This document shows, in pieces, positions 55,104 through 63,281 of a stretch of 64,000 bases of DNA (position 1 is its first letter; every line of letters begins with the position of its first letter). Source of the stretch: Sneathiella marina (GTDB lineage Bacteria > Pseudomonadota > Alphaproteobacteria > Sneathiellales > Sneathiellaceae). The translations under genes were made by a program, and so were the position numbers. The DNA lies in the NCBI RefSeq assembly GCF_023746535.1, contig NZ_CP098747.1:2006501-2070500 (forward strand), given 5' to 3'. The notes below the pieces were generated by a model that saw only the letters and a program-made list of their open reading frames with translations, was not told where the DNA came from and ran no database searches.

Positions 55104-55544
55104 TTACACGTCAAAAATGTCGGCAAGCGCGTCCATGGCTAAAACATAACCCTTCGCGCCAAAACCGCAGATGACACCAGTAGCAACCGGTGAAATGTAA
55201 CTGTGATGTCGAAATTCTTCTCGAGCAAACACATTGGATAAATGAACTTCAATAGTTGGTATTCCTGTTGCCTTTATGGCATCCATGAGCGCAATTGAAG
55301 TATGTGTATATGCCGCAGCGTTCAAAATAATTCCGTCAAACTCACCGGCAGCATTCTGAATTGCGGCAACAAGCTCACCTTCGACATTGCTCTGAAAGAA
55401 ATCTGTTTTAATGGTCAGTCTATCGCCGTACGTTCTAACGGTATCCTCAATATCTTTCAAAGTTATTGAACCATAAACGTCTGGTTCCCTCGTTCCTAGA
55501 AGATTCAAGTTTGGGCCATTAATAACTAAAACCGACGCCGCCAT
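55104..55544 (-). CDS. aroQ: 3-dehydroquinate dehydratase, type II
   Basis: 146 residues from ATG 55544, which has AGGA seven bases upstream; a longer reading frame upstream is unsupported. The type II fingerprint is clear: VLVINGPNLNLLGTREPDVYG (the active-site Tyr and Arg), GIILNAAAYTHTSIALMDAI, and IEVHLSNVFAREEFRHHSYIS with the catalytic His. It makes 3-dehydroshikimate in the shikimate pathway and is a dodecamer. aroQ next to accB-accC is a frequent proteobacterial arrangement. Confidence 0.96.
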   Translation of the reverse strand: MAASVLVINGPNLNLLGTREPDVYGSITLKDIEDTVRTYGDRLTIKTDFFQSNVEGELVAAIQNAAGEFDGIILNAAAYTHTSIALMDAIKATGIPTIEVHLSNVFAREEFRHHSYISPVATGVICGFGAKGYVLAMDALADIFDV

Positions 55545-55584
55545 GTTTGATCCTGATTGACATACGTATTTCTCGACAGACCTC

Positions 55585-55612
55585 CTTATAATGAACTTTA
55601 TCAAGATGTAAA
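55585..55612 (-). promoter_or_regulatory. Predicted promoter of aroQ-accB-accC
   Basis: Read on the minus strand, TTTACA (55612-55607) and TATAAG (55590-55585) are separated by 16 bases; each matches the sigma70 consensus at five of six positions. It would start transcription about 35 bases before the aroQ ATG. The rest of the 55545-55800 gap shows nothing else I can name. Confidence 0.5.
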
Positions 55613-55800
55613 AGCAGTGATACAGATATTTTAATGAAAGGTATTAGGTAATAAAACACAAAGAAAGCATAATTTCGCTCCATTATAGGTATCAAGTAAC
55701 AGTGCGATTTAAGAAGGAAATGTGCCTCCCTCGCGCAAGAGTGATCCGGATTTCTAGCTAAATTGAGTATGATTGAGCTTCTGTACTATTGGAAAGGGAT

Positions 55801-56559
55801 GTGACCAGGTTGTTCCGAAATAGTCTATTTGCCTTGCTAATCCTGTTTGTTTTATTTGCTTTTCCGCAAATGCTGGCTTTTGCAGAAAACATAGGGAATC
55901 AAAAAAATTCCTGGTGGGAGGCCAGAAGGGACAGTGCGGATTTATCTCCTTCTCCCAAAATCTATCCCGATGCCATCGTGCAGGTTTTTGGGGCTCGCAC
56001 CTGGGGCTGGCGCGGTAATTTTGCAGTTCATACTTGGATTGCCTTGAAAAGACAAAATGCGCAAACATACGAAAGGTACGAGATTATTGGATGGCGCGCG
56101 TATAACGGTGGACAAGCCTTATCGTATCGGACGGGTGCCCCAGATAATTTCTGGCACGGAAATCCCCCTGAGTTGCTGTCTGACGTTAGAGGTTCCATGG
56201 CGGAATCCATAATTGAGAAAATTGACAAGCTTATCGATACTTATCCGCATAAAAGCGACTATGTCTTATGGCCTGGACCAAATTCAAACAGTTTTGTTGC
56301 CCATATCGGACGGAATATACCAGAGCTTGGGCTGGAGTTGCCACCTACGGCGATCGGCAAGGATTATATTGTTGATGGTGATTTAATAAGCACACCTGTG
56401 AGCGGGCAAGGGGTCCAGTTATCCCTTTTTGGATATGGAGGTTTTGCAATAGGTCCGAACGAAGGAGCTGAACTCCATTTACTGGGTTTAACTTTGGGAT
56501 ATGATTTTGAAGATCAGGACTTGAAGTTGCCTGGGCTAGGACGAGTAAGCCTCAATTAG
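55801..56559 (+). CDS. DUF3750 protein, membrane-anchored
   Basis: About 252 residues; GTG 55801 is chosen (GGAAAGG just upstream), with TTG 55789 as an alternative. A signal peptide or anchor (FALLILFVLFAFPQMLAFA) is followed by the DUF3750 domain: AIVQVFGARTWGWRGNFAVHTWIALKR, YEIIGWRAYNGGQALSYRTGAPDNFWHGNPPELL, DKLIDTYPHKSDYVLWPGPNSNSFVAHIGRNIPEL. The Asn-Ser-Asn-Ser-Phe and conserved H-T-W, together with the location outside the membrane, hint at a hydrolase-like domain, but no function is established. Its stop overlaps the 3' end of marR by four bases. Confidence 0.8.
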   Translation: MTRLFRNSLFALLILFVLFAFPQMLAFAENIGNQKNSWWEARRDSADLSPSPKIYPDAIVQVFGARTWGWRGNFAVHTWIALKRQNAQTYERYEIIGWRAYNGGQALSYRTGAPDNFWHGNPPELLSDVRGSMAESIIEKIDKLIDTYPHKSDYVLWPGPNSNSFVAHIGRNIPELGLELPPTAIGKDYIVDGDLISTPVSGQGVQLSLFGYGGFAIGPNEGAELHLLGLTLGYDFEDQDLKLPGLGRVSLN

Positions 56560-57050
56560 AAGATTTTATCTTCCTGGAGACTTTCCGCTTTAGAATCAAG
56601 TCGGTTCAAAAAACTGTCCAGCAACTCAATTTCTTCGGCATTAAAATCCTTCAGTAACCTGTCTTCATATTGCTGTGCCAGAGGGACGATTTTTTCCAAT
56701 ACTTCACGCCCTGATTCTGTCAAATACAATAACGATGATCGTCTATCAGTTTTATGGGCTTGCTTTGTTATACGTCCGGACTTTACGAGCCGGTCAACAG
56801 CACGACTCATCCGCACCTTATCCAGTGAAGCCTGTATACCTATAGCCTGCGCTGTTAGACCCTCCTCGGATCCTAGGAGAGCAATAATACGCCATTCTGG
56901 AATGGTTAAATTGAATCGTTCTGAATAGATATTCCCCAGGTTCCGGCTAATAAATCCAGATAGCTTCGTTAAGCGATAGGGTAGAAACCGTGGTAAATTT
57001 AACATTTTAAATCCGTTTTCGGGCTTGACTTTATGGGCGCTGAAAGCCAT
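56556..57050 (-). CDS. MarR-family transcriptional regulator
   Basis: About 164 residues from ATG 57050; upstream TTG 57071 lies inside the palindrome and is rejected, ATG 57005 is possible. A winged helix-turn-helix of MarR type is visible: LTKLSGFISRNLGNIYSERFNLTIPEWRIIALLG, GLTAQAIGIQASLDKVRMSRAVDRLVKSGRI, then the wing HKTDRRSSLLYLTESGREVL. It is divergent from hppD with an 18-bp palindrome between them. It therefore probably represses or tunes tyrosine catabolism, perhaps in response to an aromatic acid. The ligand is an inference. Confidence 0.86.
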   Translation of the reverse strand: MAFSAHKVKPENGFKMLNLPRFLPYRLTKLSGFISRNLGNIYSERFNLTIPEWRIIALLGSEEGLTAQAIGIQASLDKVRMSRAVDRLVKSGRITKQAHKTDRRSSLLYLTESGREVLEKIVPLAQQYEDRLLKDFNAEEIELLDSFLNRLDSKAESLQEDKIF

Positions 57051-57062
57051 CTTACAGCAATA

Positions 57063-57080
57063 TAGTTGCAATTGTAACTA
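57063..57080. promoter_or_regulatory. MarR-type palindromic operator between marR and hppD
   Basis: TAGTTGCAATTGTAACTA is an 18-bp palindrome with one mismatched pair (positions 6 and 13), centred on CAATTG, the shape usual for MarR-family sites. Possible -10 elements flank it on each side: TATAAA at 57084-57089 toward hppD and TATATT (minus strand, 57064-57059) toward marR. It is well placed to control both genes. Confidence 0.65.
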
Positions 57081-57103
57081 CTTTATAAATTCAAGAGGAT
57101 ATT

Positions 57104-58162
57104 ATGACTGATCTTTGGGAAAATCCGATGGAGACAGACGGGTTCGAATTCGTGGAATATGCTGCACCTGATCCAAGGGCATTGGGTGATTTATTTGTCT
57201 CGATGGGATTTCGCCCGGTTTCAAAACACCGCTCCAAAGATGTCACTCTTTACAGGCAGGGTGATGTCAATTTTATCGTCAATGCCGAACCGGATAGTTT
57301 CGCGCAGTCTTTTGCAAGAATTCACGGACCCTGCGCCTGTGCAATGGCATTTCGAGTAAAAGATTCAGCCAAGGCAATACAGAAAGCTGAAGAACTGGGA
57401 GCCTGGGTTGTCCCATCAAACGCAGGTCCCATGGAGCTCAATATTCCAGCTATTAAGGGAATAGGGGATTCATTAATTTATCTTGTCGATAGATATGGCG
57501 ACAAAGGGTCTATTTATGACGTGGATTTTCTTCCAATTGAAGGCGAAGACCGTCATCCTGTTGGCACCGGCCTGACATATATTGACCATCTTACGCATAA
57601 TGTTCACCGCGGTAGAATGGATGAATGGTCAGAGTTCTATGAACGTCTATTCAATTTCAAAGAAATTCGATATTTTGATATAGAGGGTAAGCTTACCGGC
57701 CTGAAAAGTAAGGCGATGACCAGCCCCTGCGGTAAGATTCGCATTCCAATAAATGAAAGTTCGGATGACAAATCACAGATTCAAGAGTACCTAAATGCAT
57801 ATCGGGGTGAGGGAATACAACATATTGCTCTTGGTACCGGTGACATCTATGAAACGGTTCAGTCAATGCTGAAAACCGGGTCTGTTTTTCAAAACACGCC
57901 AGATACGTATTATGAGCAGCTGAATGAGCGCGTAAAAGGCCATGGTGAGGATATCGAGAAGCTAAAAGACTTACAGATATTGGTTGATGGCGCGCCGACG
58001 GAAGATCAGGGTTTATTACTGCAAATATTTACGCAAAATGTAATTGGTCCTATTTTCTTTGAAATAATTCAGCGCAAGGGCAATGAAGGCTTTGGCGAAG
58101 GAAATTTCCAAGCCCTATTTGAATCAATTGAACTAGATCAGATTCGGCGCGGCGTTATTTGA
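57104..58162 (+). CDS. hppD: 4-hydroxyphenylpyruvate dioxygenase
   Basis: A 352-residue non-heme Fe(II) dioxygenase with two vicinal-oxygen-chelate domains. The Fe ligands are His162 (IDHLTHNV), His240 (IQHIALGT) and Glu320 (FFEIIQRKG). The C-terminal helix and FGEGNF close the active site. It converts 4-hydroxyphenylpyruvate to homogentisate in tyrosine catabolism. The ATG has AGAGGA upstream. Homogentisate dioxygenase (hmgA) and maleylacetoacetate genes are not in the window, so the pathway continues elsewhere. It is divergent from a MarR regulator. Confidence 0.95.
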   Translation: MTDLWENPMETDGFEFVEYAAPDPRALGDLFVSMGFRPVSKHRSKDVTLYRQGDVNFIVNAEPDSFAQSFARIHGPCACAMAFRVKDSAKAIQKAEELGAWVVPSNAGPMELNIPAIKGIGDSLIYLVDRYGDKGSIYDVDFLPIEGEDRHPVGTGLTYIDHLTHNVHRGRMDEWSEFYERLFNFKEIRYFDIEGKLTGLKSKAMTSPCGKIRIPINESSDDKSQIQEYLNAYRGEGIQHIALGTGDIYETVQSMLKTGSVFQNTPDTYYEQLNERVKGHGEDIEKLKDLQILVDGAPTEDQGLLLQIFTQNVIGPIFFEIIQRKGNEGFGEGNFQALFESIELDQIRRGVI

Positions 58163-58176
58163 AGGATCACGCAACC

Positions 58177-58962
58177 CTAGTTAGTGGCTGTCGTTTTCTT
58201 TTTTTCACGGGCCGCCACTATCAACTTCTCCATCTGCTCAGCTGTTGCGGCACCAGGATAGAATGTATCCTCAATAACAAAGGCCGGTGTTCCATTGACA
58301 CCAAGTTGCTGGGCGAGGGAGTAGTTTTTCCGAATGATATTCTGGACAGCCTCTCCTTGCATATCCTCTTCCAGCTTTTGGACATCCAGCCCGACATCAG
58401 AGGCAATGTTTAGGATACGATCCTTTGTTAATCCACCACGAACTGCCATCAGGGCTGTGTGAAATTCCATATATTTTCCTTGAGAAATCGAAGCTATCGC
58501 CGCTTGTGACGCCAATACAGAATCTTCACCCAAGATCGGAAATTCCTTCAAAACAAGACGGATATTGCCATCGTCCTCCACTGTTTTCATCAGGTCAGGG
58601 AAATTTCTCTTGCAATAACCGCAACGATAATCAAAAAACTCGACAATTGTCACATCTCCATCGGGATTTCCCGCAACAAAGCTTGAGGGGTCATTTTTCA
58701 ATTCATCGGACAGGGAAGCAAGGGTTGCGCTTTGCTGTTGCGACGCTGCAAGTTGCTCCTGCGCTTTTAATTCTTCAATTACATCACGAAGAACATACGG
58801 GTTAGCCATTAAGTACCCTCGGACTTTTTCACCAAATTCTTTATCGGCAACAGGTGTAGATGTTGCTTTTAGACCATATTGGTAAATTCCAAATCCTATC
58901 AATCCAACGAGCGCGATGATTGATCCGATACTGAGAACGCTTAATTTGCTGTTACCTGCCAT
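58177..58962 (-). CDS. DsbA-family thiol:disulfide oxidoreductase (Com1/ScsC-like)
   Basis: A 261-residue protein with one N-terminal hydrophobic helix (LSIGSIIALVGLIGFGIYQYG), an alpha-helical linker domain (EKVRGYLMANPYVLRDVIEELKAQ), and a DsbA/thioredoxin fold. The active site is C114-G-Y-C117 in FFDYRCGYCKR, and the cis-Pro loop is GVNGTPAFVI. It faces the periplasm and either introduces or isomerises disulfides; the helical N-terminal domain resembles trimeric/ScsC-like proteins. It is convergent with hppD and lies next to an M48 protease gene, a common alphaproteobacterial arrangement. Confidence 0.88.
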   Translation of the reverse strand: MAGNSKLSVLSIGSIIALVGLIGFGIYQYGLKATSTPVADKEFGEKVRGYLMANPYVLRDVIEELKAQEQLAASQQQSATLASLSDELKNDPSSFVAGNPDGDVTIVEFFDYRCGYCKRNFPDLMKTVEDDGNIRLVLKEFPILGEDSVLASQAAIASISQGKYMEFHTALMAVRGGLTKDRILNIASDVGLDVQKLEEDMQGEAVQNIIRKNYSLAQQLGVNGTPAFVIEDTFYPGAATAEQMEKLIVAAREKKKTTATN

Positions 58963-59045
58963 TGAGTTTCTTTCCTTTAAATATCGAGCGCGATTATGAT
59001 AGTTAATCGAATTTTATCAAGGAACTTTAATGTGAAGTAAGCTTG

Positions 59046-59204
59046 ATGAGACGGAATACAATAGGACTTTCCTGTATTGCCGAAAATTCTGTGGCACTAT
59101 CCAAATCTCATGGCAATGTAGATTTCACCGGCAGGGTCACTATGCAAAGAAACGTTGCTTGGGGTAATCAGGAACTGTTTGAAATAGTGAAGGAATGCGT
59201 CTAG
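59046..59204 (+). CDS. Possible 52-aa ORF in dsbA-M48 gap (weak)
   Basis: ATG 59046 opens a 52-codon frame ending at TAG 59202-59204, beginning MRRNTIGLSC and ending FEIVKECV. There is no good ribosome-binding site. No family is recognised. It occupies most of the 247-base gap between the DsbA-like gene and the M48 gene. It may be a fortuitous frame or the remnant of a gene. Confidence 0.2.
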   Translation: MRRNTIGLSCIAENSVALSKSHGNVDFTGRVTMQRNVAWGNQELFEIVKECV

Positions 59205-59209
59205 CAATT

Positions 59210-60559
59210 TTATCTATTTTTTCGGGAGGCTTCGCCAGCCAGGGTAATGATATCTTCGGCCCGAAGATTGGCTGGTGTCCCGGCATTGAAAAGATCTTGA
59301 GCGCGTTTGGCGTGGAAAATTGCTTTCTGATAATTACCGCCTAACAAATAACGTTCAGCACTCGCCAGGGCTAGCATGCCCGTATTTCCGTTTCGACTAT
59401 ACGCAATCGCCAATTGATCCCAGCTCGCGGCATTATTGGGATCCAGTGCAAGGCTCTCTGTTAGAACTTCAATTGCTTTATTATTATCTGCAATGTTTCC
59501 GGTCGCGTTCAACACACGTCCGTACAAGGTAAGTATCAAGGGTTCTCGAGGAGCTAACTCTACTGCCGTTTCAAGGGAAGGTAATGCACCTTGCGGATCT
59601 CCATTTTCATATAGAGATTGCCCTTTTAGTTCATGAAAATAGGGATCTGTTGGAATTTCATCTAGAAGGCTATCGACCTCTTTTAAAGCCTTATCCAAGT
59701 CAGGGTATCTGAAATATGCAATTGCCCTCGCATATCGCCCAGGTATGCTCTGGTCTGTTACAGGGTATTTTCGAAGCGTTTGCGCTAAGGTTCTTGTGTA
59801 GCCGAATAGTTTGGCTTGCATGCGATTGAGTTCGACAACTGATTCTGGTGAATCTAACGTGTCTCGGTAAGGAGATTTTTCAACTCTCTGCCTTAGCGCT
59901 GCGATACGTTCACTGGTAATGGGGTGGCTGCGATAGTAGGAAAGCCCTGTGTTATAGCTTCGATAAGTCTGATCGAGAATTTCTAGAAACTCTACCATGC
60001 CCCGTCCAGATTGCCCCGTACTATCCAGGTAAGTAATTGACGCCTGATCCGCAGAAGATTCTTGTGTTCTGCTGTATTCCAAAAATGATTTGGTGGCTAT
60101 GCTACCGGACCCAGCAATAACTGCGCCGCCAGCAGCACCACCACCTGCTGCGATCGCAACTGCTCCTAATAAAATGCCGATAATCGAACGAACAGTCGCA
60201 TTTTCAAGAGCCTCTTGAGTTCGTGCCAGATGCCCGCCAGCTATATGTCCGGTTTCATGGGCTATCACGCCTTTTAGCTGATTTGGGGTTTCAACACGCT
60301 CTAATAAACCGGTAAACATAAACAATCTTTGCCCTCCGGCAACAAAGGCGTTTAAAGAGCGGTCATTGATGATATATATTGCCACATCCTTCCCGTTCAG
60401 GCCTGCGGCATTGAATATGGGAATAGCGTATGAACGAAGTGTATGTTCAATTTCGGCGTCACGAATGAAAGAGGGCCCCGTCTGTTTAGCATATGCCCAG
60501 TGAAAAGGCAGAAGTAAGACTAAAAGCATGGAACCAAGCGTGAGGCAGCGTTTTTTCAA
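59210..60559 (-). CDS. M48-family metalloprotease with TPR repeats (BepA-like)
   Basis: About 449 residues from TTG 60559, with AAGGA eight bases upstream giving a classical signal peptide (MKKRCLTLGSMLLVLLLPFHWAYA). The zinc motif HETGH (101-105) lies in GVIAHETGHIAGGHLART, with the third ligand in ESSADQASITYLDSTG. A Gly/Ala-rich hydrophobic loop (AIAAGGGAAGGAVIAGSG) follows, then TPR-like repeats toward the C-terminus (DPYFHELKGQSLYENGDPQGAL, NNAASWDQLAIAYSRNGN). It resembles BepA, a periplasmic protease/chaperone for outer-membrane protein assembly. The GGT-like gene is divergent from it. Confidence 0.9.
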   Translation of the reverse strand: MKKRCLTLGSMLLVLLLPFHWAYAKQTGPSFIRDAEIEHTLRSYAIPIFNAAGLNGKDVAIYIINDRSLNAFVAGGQRLFMFTGLLERVETPNQLKGVIAHETGHIAGGHLARTQEALENATVRSIIGILLGAVAIAAGGGAAGGAVIAGSGSIATKSFLEYSRTQESSADQASITYLDSTGQSGRGMVEFLEILDQTYRSYNTGLSYYRSHPITSERIAALRQRVEKSPYRDTLDSPESVVELNRMQAKLFGYTRTLAQTLRKYPVTDQSIPGRYARAIAYFRYPDLDKALKEVDSLLDEIPTDPYFHELKGQSLYENGDPQGALPSLETAVELAPREPLILTLYGRVLNATGNIADNNKAIEVLTESLALDPNNAASWDQLAIAYSRNGNTGMLALASAERYLLGGNYQKAIFHAKRAQDLFNAGTPANLRAEDIITLAGEASRKNR

Positions 60560-62066
60560 GAAAGATATCCTTTTGTTGCACCGTAAACGTAAGAACAGTT
60601 TAGCCAATCGTCAATGGAGGCTTCGTCTCCTGTCGCTAATAACAGCACCCGTAGTATTTTTGGGTGCCTGTGGTGGACCAGAAGTACCCTTTGGTTCAAT
60701 TGGTAATGTTGAAGGGCCATTGGGTGGCGTTGCTGCAGACGAACCGAGAGCCGTGCTGGTGGCCGAAGATATCCTGTCTGCCGGTGGTACCGCCGCTGAT
60801 GCTGCTGTTGGTTTATATTTTGCGCTATCGGTGACTTACCCAATTGCCGCGTCTCTTGGCGGTGGCGGTGAATGCATTGTCTATAGTCCGGAAAACAATA
60901 AGCTTGAAAACCTGCAATTTCCCAACGCAGTTCCGGCGGCTGGCGGAGACATAGCAATTCCTGGCAATATTCGAGGAATGGCGGCCTTGCAAGCCCGTTA
61001 TGGCAAAATGGAGTGGAGGTCCGTATTAACCGCAGCAGAAAAAATAGCGACATTCGGGGAGCCTCTCTCGCGTGCTCAACATCTGGCAATGATTCTAAAT
61101 GAAGATCAACTGTCTCTTGATTATACATTGACCAACATTTTTAAGGAAAATAGTGGTGAGTTTGTGGCGGAAGGAACACGTATTCAGCAAATCAGGCTTG
61201 GGAGCCTGATATCTGCGTTACGTTCCGAAGGTGGTGCTGCCTTTTACAGCGGTAATTGGGCTCGCACCTTCGTCGAAGATGCGAGTAATGCTGGAGGAAA
61301 AGTTACTGTTGCGGATCTAGTCAATTACAGGCCCATTTGGGTCGATGCACAGTTATTTCGCATTGACGACAATATGGCTGGTGTTTCTGCCAATGCCCAG
61401 GGGGATTTATATGCGCAGTTATGGGCGCAGGTTTTTGGTGAAGGTAAAAATATTTTAAGAACACGTGTGGAAGTTCCGCAATTGGAAGTTGCCAACGCAA
61501 CGGCAAGTGTTTTCACCAATTTGAGTTCTGTTTCCGCATTTTCAAGCCATGGTTCTACGTCTTTTGTTACAACAGATAACCTGGGAAATGCCGTGGCCTG
61601 CATTGTCAGTATGAAGAAGCCCTTTGGAAGTGGAAAAATTGGAAACATAACCGGGATTGTTCTTGCGCCTATTATCCCGGAAAACCAGAGTGAATTTCTG
61701 AGCTCCCCACTATTAGTAGTGAATTTACCTAATAAGGATTTCTATTACGCCAGCGCTGTTTCCGGTGGCGCCGCCGGAACAACAGCTTCAATTGGTGCTG
61801 CAATAAATATCTTTGGAAATGATGTAACTCTAGATGCAGCAATGAACCGTCCACGCCTTTTCACGATGGGGCCGGCAGCTCCATTACTGTATGAATCGAC
61901 CATGCCAGAGGAAGATATCTCCGCCTTGAATAGCAGCTTTCCAATATTGGTTGAAGTCGATCGATTAGCAGTTGTAAATTCCATTTATTGCAGAAATGGC
62001 AAAGTCGAATATTGCGTCTCACGTCATGATCCCAGAGGCTTTGGACTTTCTTTAATAGAAAATTAG
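60528..62066 (+). CDS. Gamma-glutamyltranspeptidase-like lipoprotein (divergent)
   Basis: Up to 512 residues. The ATG at 60528 would overlap the M48 start by 32 bases; an in-frame TTG at 60573 is an alternative. A lipobox FLGAC follows a hydrophobic stretch (LLSLITAPVVFLGAC). The GGT/Ntn-hydrolase fold is recognised by SAGGTAADAAVGLYFALSVTYPIAASLGGGGE and by the autoprocessing/nucleophile Thr344 in HGSTSFVTTDNLGNAV; FLSSPLL and SGGAAGTTAS later match GGT oxyanion and substrate regions. The sequence is well diverged from true GGTs, so glutathione hydrolysis is not assured. Location would be the periplasmic face of a membrane. Confidence 0.78.
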   Translation: MEPSVRQRFFKKDILLLHRKRKNSLANRQWRLRLLSLITAPVVFLGACGGPEVPFGSIGNVEGPLGGVAADEPRAVLVAEDILSAGGTAADAAVGLYFALSVTYPIAASLGGGGECIVYSPENNKLENLQFPNAVPAAGGDIAIPGNIRGMAALQARYGKMEWRSVLTAAEKIATFGEPLSRAQHLAMILNEDQLSLDYTLTNIFKENSGEFVAEGTRIQQIRLGSLISALRSEGGAAFYSGNWARTFVEDASNAGGKVTVADLVNYRPIWVDAQLFRIDDNMAGVSANAQGDLYAQLWAQVFGEGKNILRTRVEVPQLEVANATASVFTNLSSVSAFSSHGSTSFVTTDNLGNAVACIVSMKKPFGSGKIGNITGIVLAPIIPENQSEFLSSPLLVVNLPNKDFYYASAVSGGAAGTTASIGAAINIFGNDVTLDAAMNRPRLFTMGPAAPLLYESTMPEEDISALNSSFPILVEVDRLAVVNSIYCRNGKVEYCVSRHDPRGFGLSLIEN

Positions 62067-62099
62067 ATTTCTTACTACAGCAATGTATCAGGTGAAGTT

Positions 62100-63242
62100 T
62101 TGACAATTTCTTCAAGTAACGACATTCAACCTTTCATCGCGATGGAAATTATGAAAGCTGCGAATGAGCGGGAATTAAGCGGTGCGCCTGTCTTCCATAT
62201 GGAAGTGGGGCAGCCGGCACAATCCGCACCATCCAAGGTTATTGAGCGAGCTCAGGAAACCTTGCTTCGTGAAAAGATCGGATATACGGATGCCCTCGGT
62301 ATTCCGCCCTTGAGAAAGGCAATATCTGATTATTACGGAACGACTTATAACGTTGATGTTCCCCCATCACGGATTGTAATAACTACTGGGTCTTCTGGAG
62401 GGTTTCTGCTGTCGTTTTTGGCTGCTTTCAACAAAGGTGACAGGGTTGTACTGGCTGAGCCTGGCTACCCGGCTTACCGCAACATCCTTAAGTCGCTGCA
62501 TATGGATCCGGTAGGTCTGCCTTGCGACTTTGACACGAATTTTCAACCAACACCGGAACTATTGGATGGCTTAGAAGGGGAGTTACACGGACTTCTGGTC
62601 GCGAATCCTTCAAACCCTACGGGTACCATGACAAGTAGAGACGAGCTTCAAGCTCTCCTTAACTACTGCCAGGACCGCAGGATGCAGTTTATATCCGATG
62701 AAATTTATCATGGGGTTGTTTACGGTGACCCGGCGACAACCGCTCTTTCACTGGATGATGAAGCCGTCGTCATCAATTCCTTTTCAAAGTTCTTCTCGAT
62801 GACAGGCTGGAGACTGGGTTGGCTGGTCTTACCAGAGAGACTCGTCTCCTTGGTAGAAAAACTGGCGCAAAACCTCTTTATATCCCCACCGGCCATTAGC
62901 CAATATGCGGCACTGGCTGCGTTTGATTGCATTGACGAGTTGAACGGTTATGTGGATGTATATGCTCGTAATCGTGAAATATTGCTAAGAGAACTTCCCA
63001 AAATGGGGCTCACCAAATTGGCGGCCGCAGAAGGCGCGTTCTATATTTATGCGGATGTTCGACATCTGACCAATGATTCCATGGAATTTTGCCTAAGAAT
63101 GCTAGCTGAAACAGGTATAGCAGCTACTCCAGGGCTCGACTTTGATCCACATCGCGGTTCTTGTTATGTCCGGTTTTCTTTTGCTGGGCCAACGACAACC
63201 ATTGAAGCTGCGGTGAAGAGCCTTGCTCGCTGGCTAAAATAA
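62100..63242 (+). CDS. Class I/II PLP-dependent aminotransferase
   Basis: A 380-residue aminotransferase of fold type I starting at TTG 62100 (AGGTGA upstream). The PLP lysine is Lys230 in SFSKFFSMTGWRLGW. ITTGSSGGFLLSFLA, LAEPGYPAYRNIL, LLVANPSNPTGTM (Asn), FISDEIYHGVVYG (Asp/Tyr) and the C-terminal Arg in SCYVRFSFA are the usual cofactor and carboxylate contacts. It belongs to the aspartate/aromatic aminotransferase group, with substrates unknown. It is 33 bases downstream of the GGT-like gene on the same strand. Confidence 0.9.
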   Translation: MTISSSNDIQPFIAMEIMKAANERELSGAPVFHMEVGQPAQSAPSKVIERAQETLLREKIGYTDALGIPPLRKAISDYYGTTYNVDVPPSRIVITTGSSGGFLLSFLAAFNKGDRVVLAEPGYPAYRNILKSLHMDPVGLPCDFDTNFQPTPELLDGLEGELHGLLVANPSNPTGTMTSRDELQALLNYCQDRRMQFISDEIYHGVVYGDPATTALSLDDEAVVINSFSKFFSMTGWRLGWLVLPERLVSLVEKLAQNLFISPPAISQYAALAAFDCIDELNGYVDVYARNREILLRELPKMGLTKLAAAEGAFYIYADVRHLTNDSMEFCLRMLAETGIAATPGLDFDPHRGSCYVRFSFAGPTTTIEAAVKSLARWLK

Positions 63243-63272
63243 AGAAAGGGAGCTTGTAAAGCACCCTTTCTT
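63242..63272. terminator. Bidirectional terminator between aminotransferase and rne
   Basis: AAGAAAGGG (63242-63250) pairs with CCCTTTCTT (63264-63272) across a 13-base loop. It starts at the last base of the aminotransferase stop codon and lies nine bases downstream (minus strand) of the rne stop. On the minus strand the 3' arm is followed by T-rich sequence, so it may end both convergent transcripts. Confidence 0.65.
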
Positions 63273-63281
63273 AATATGTTT

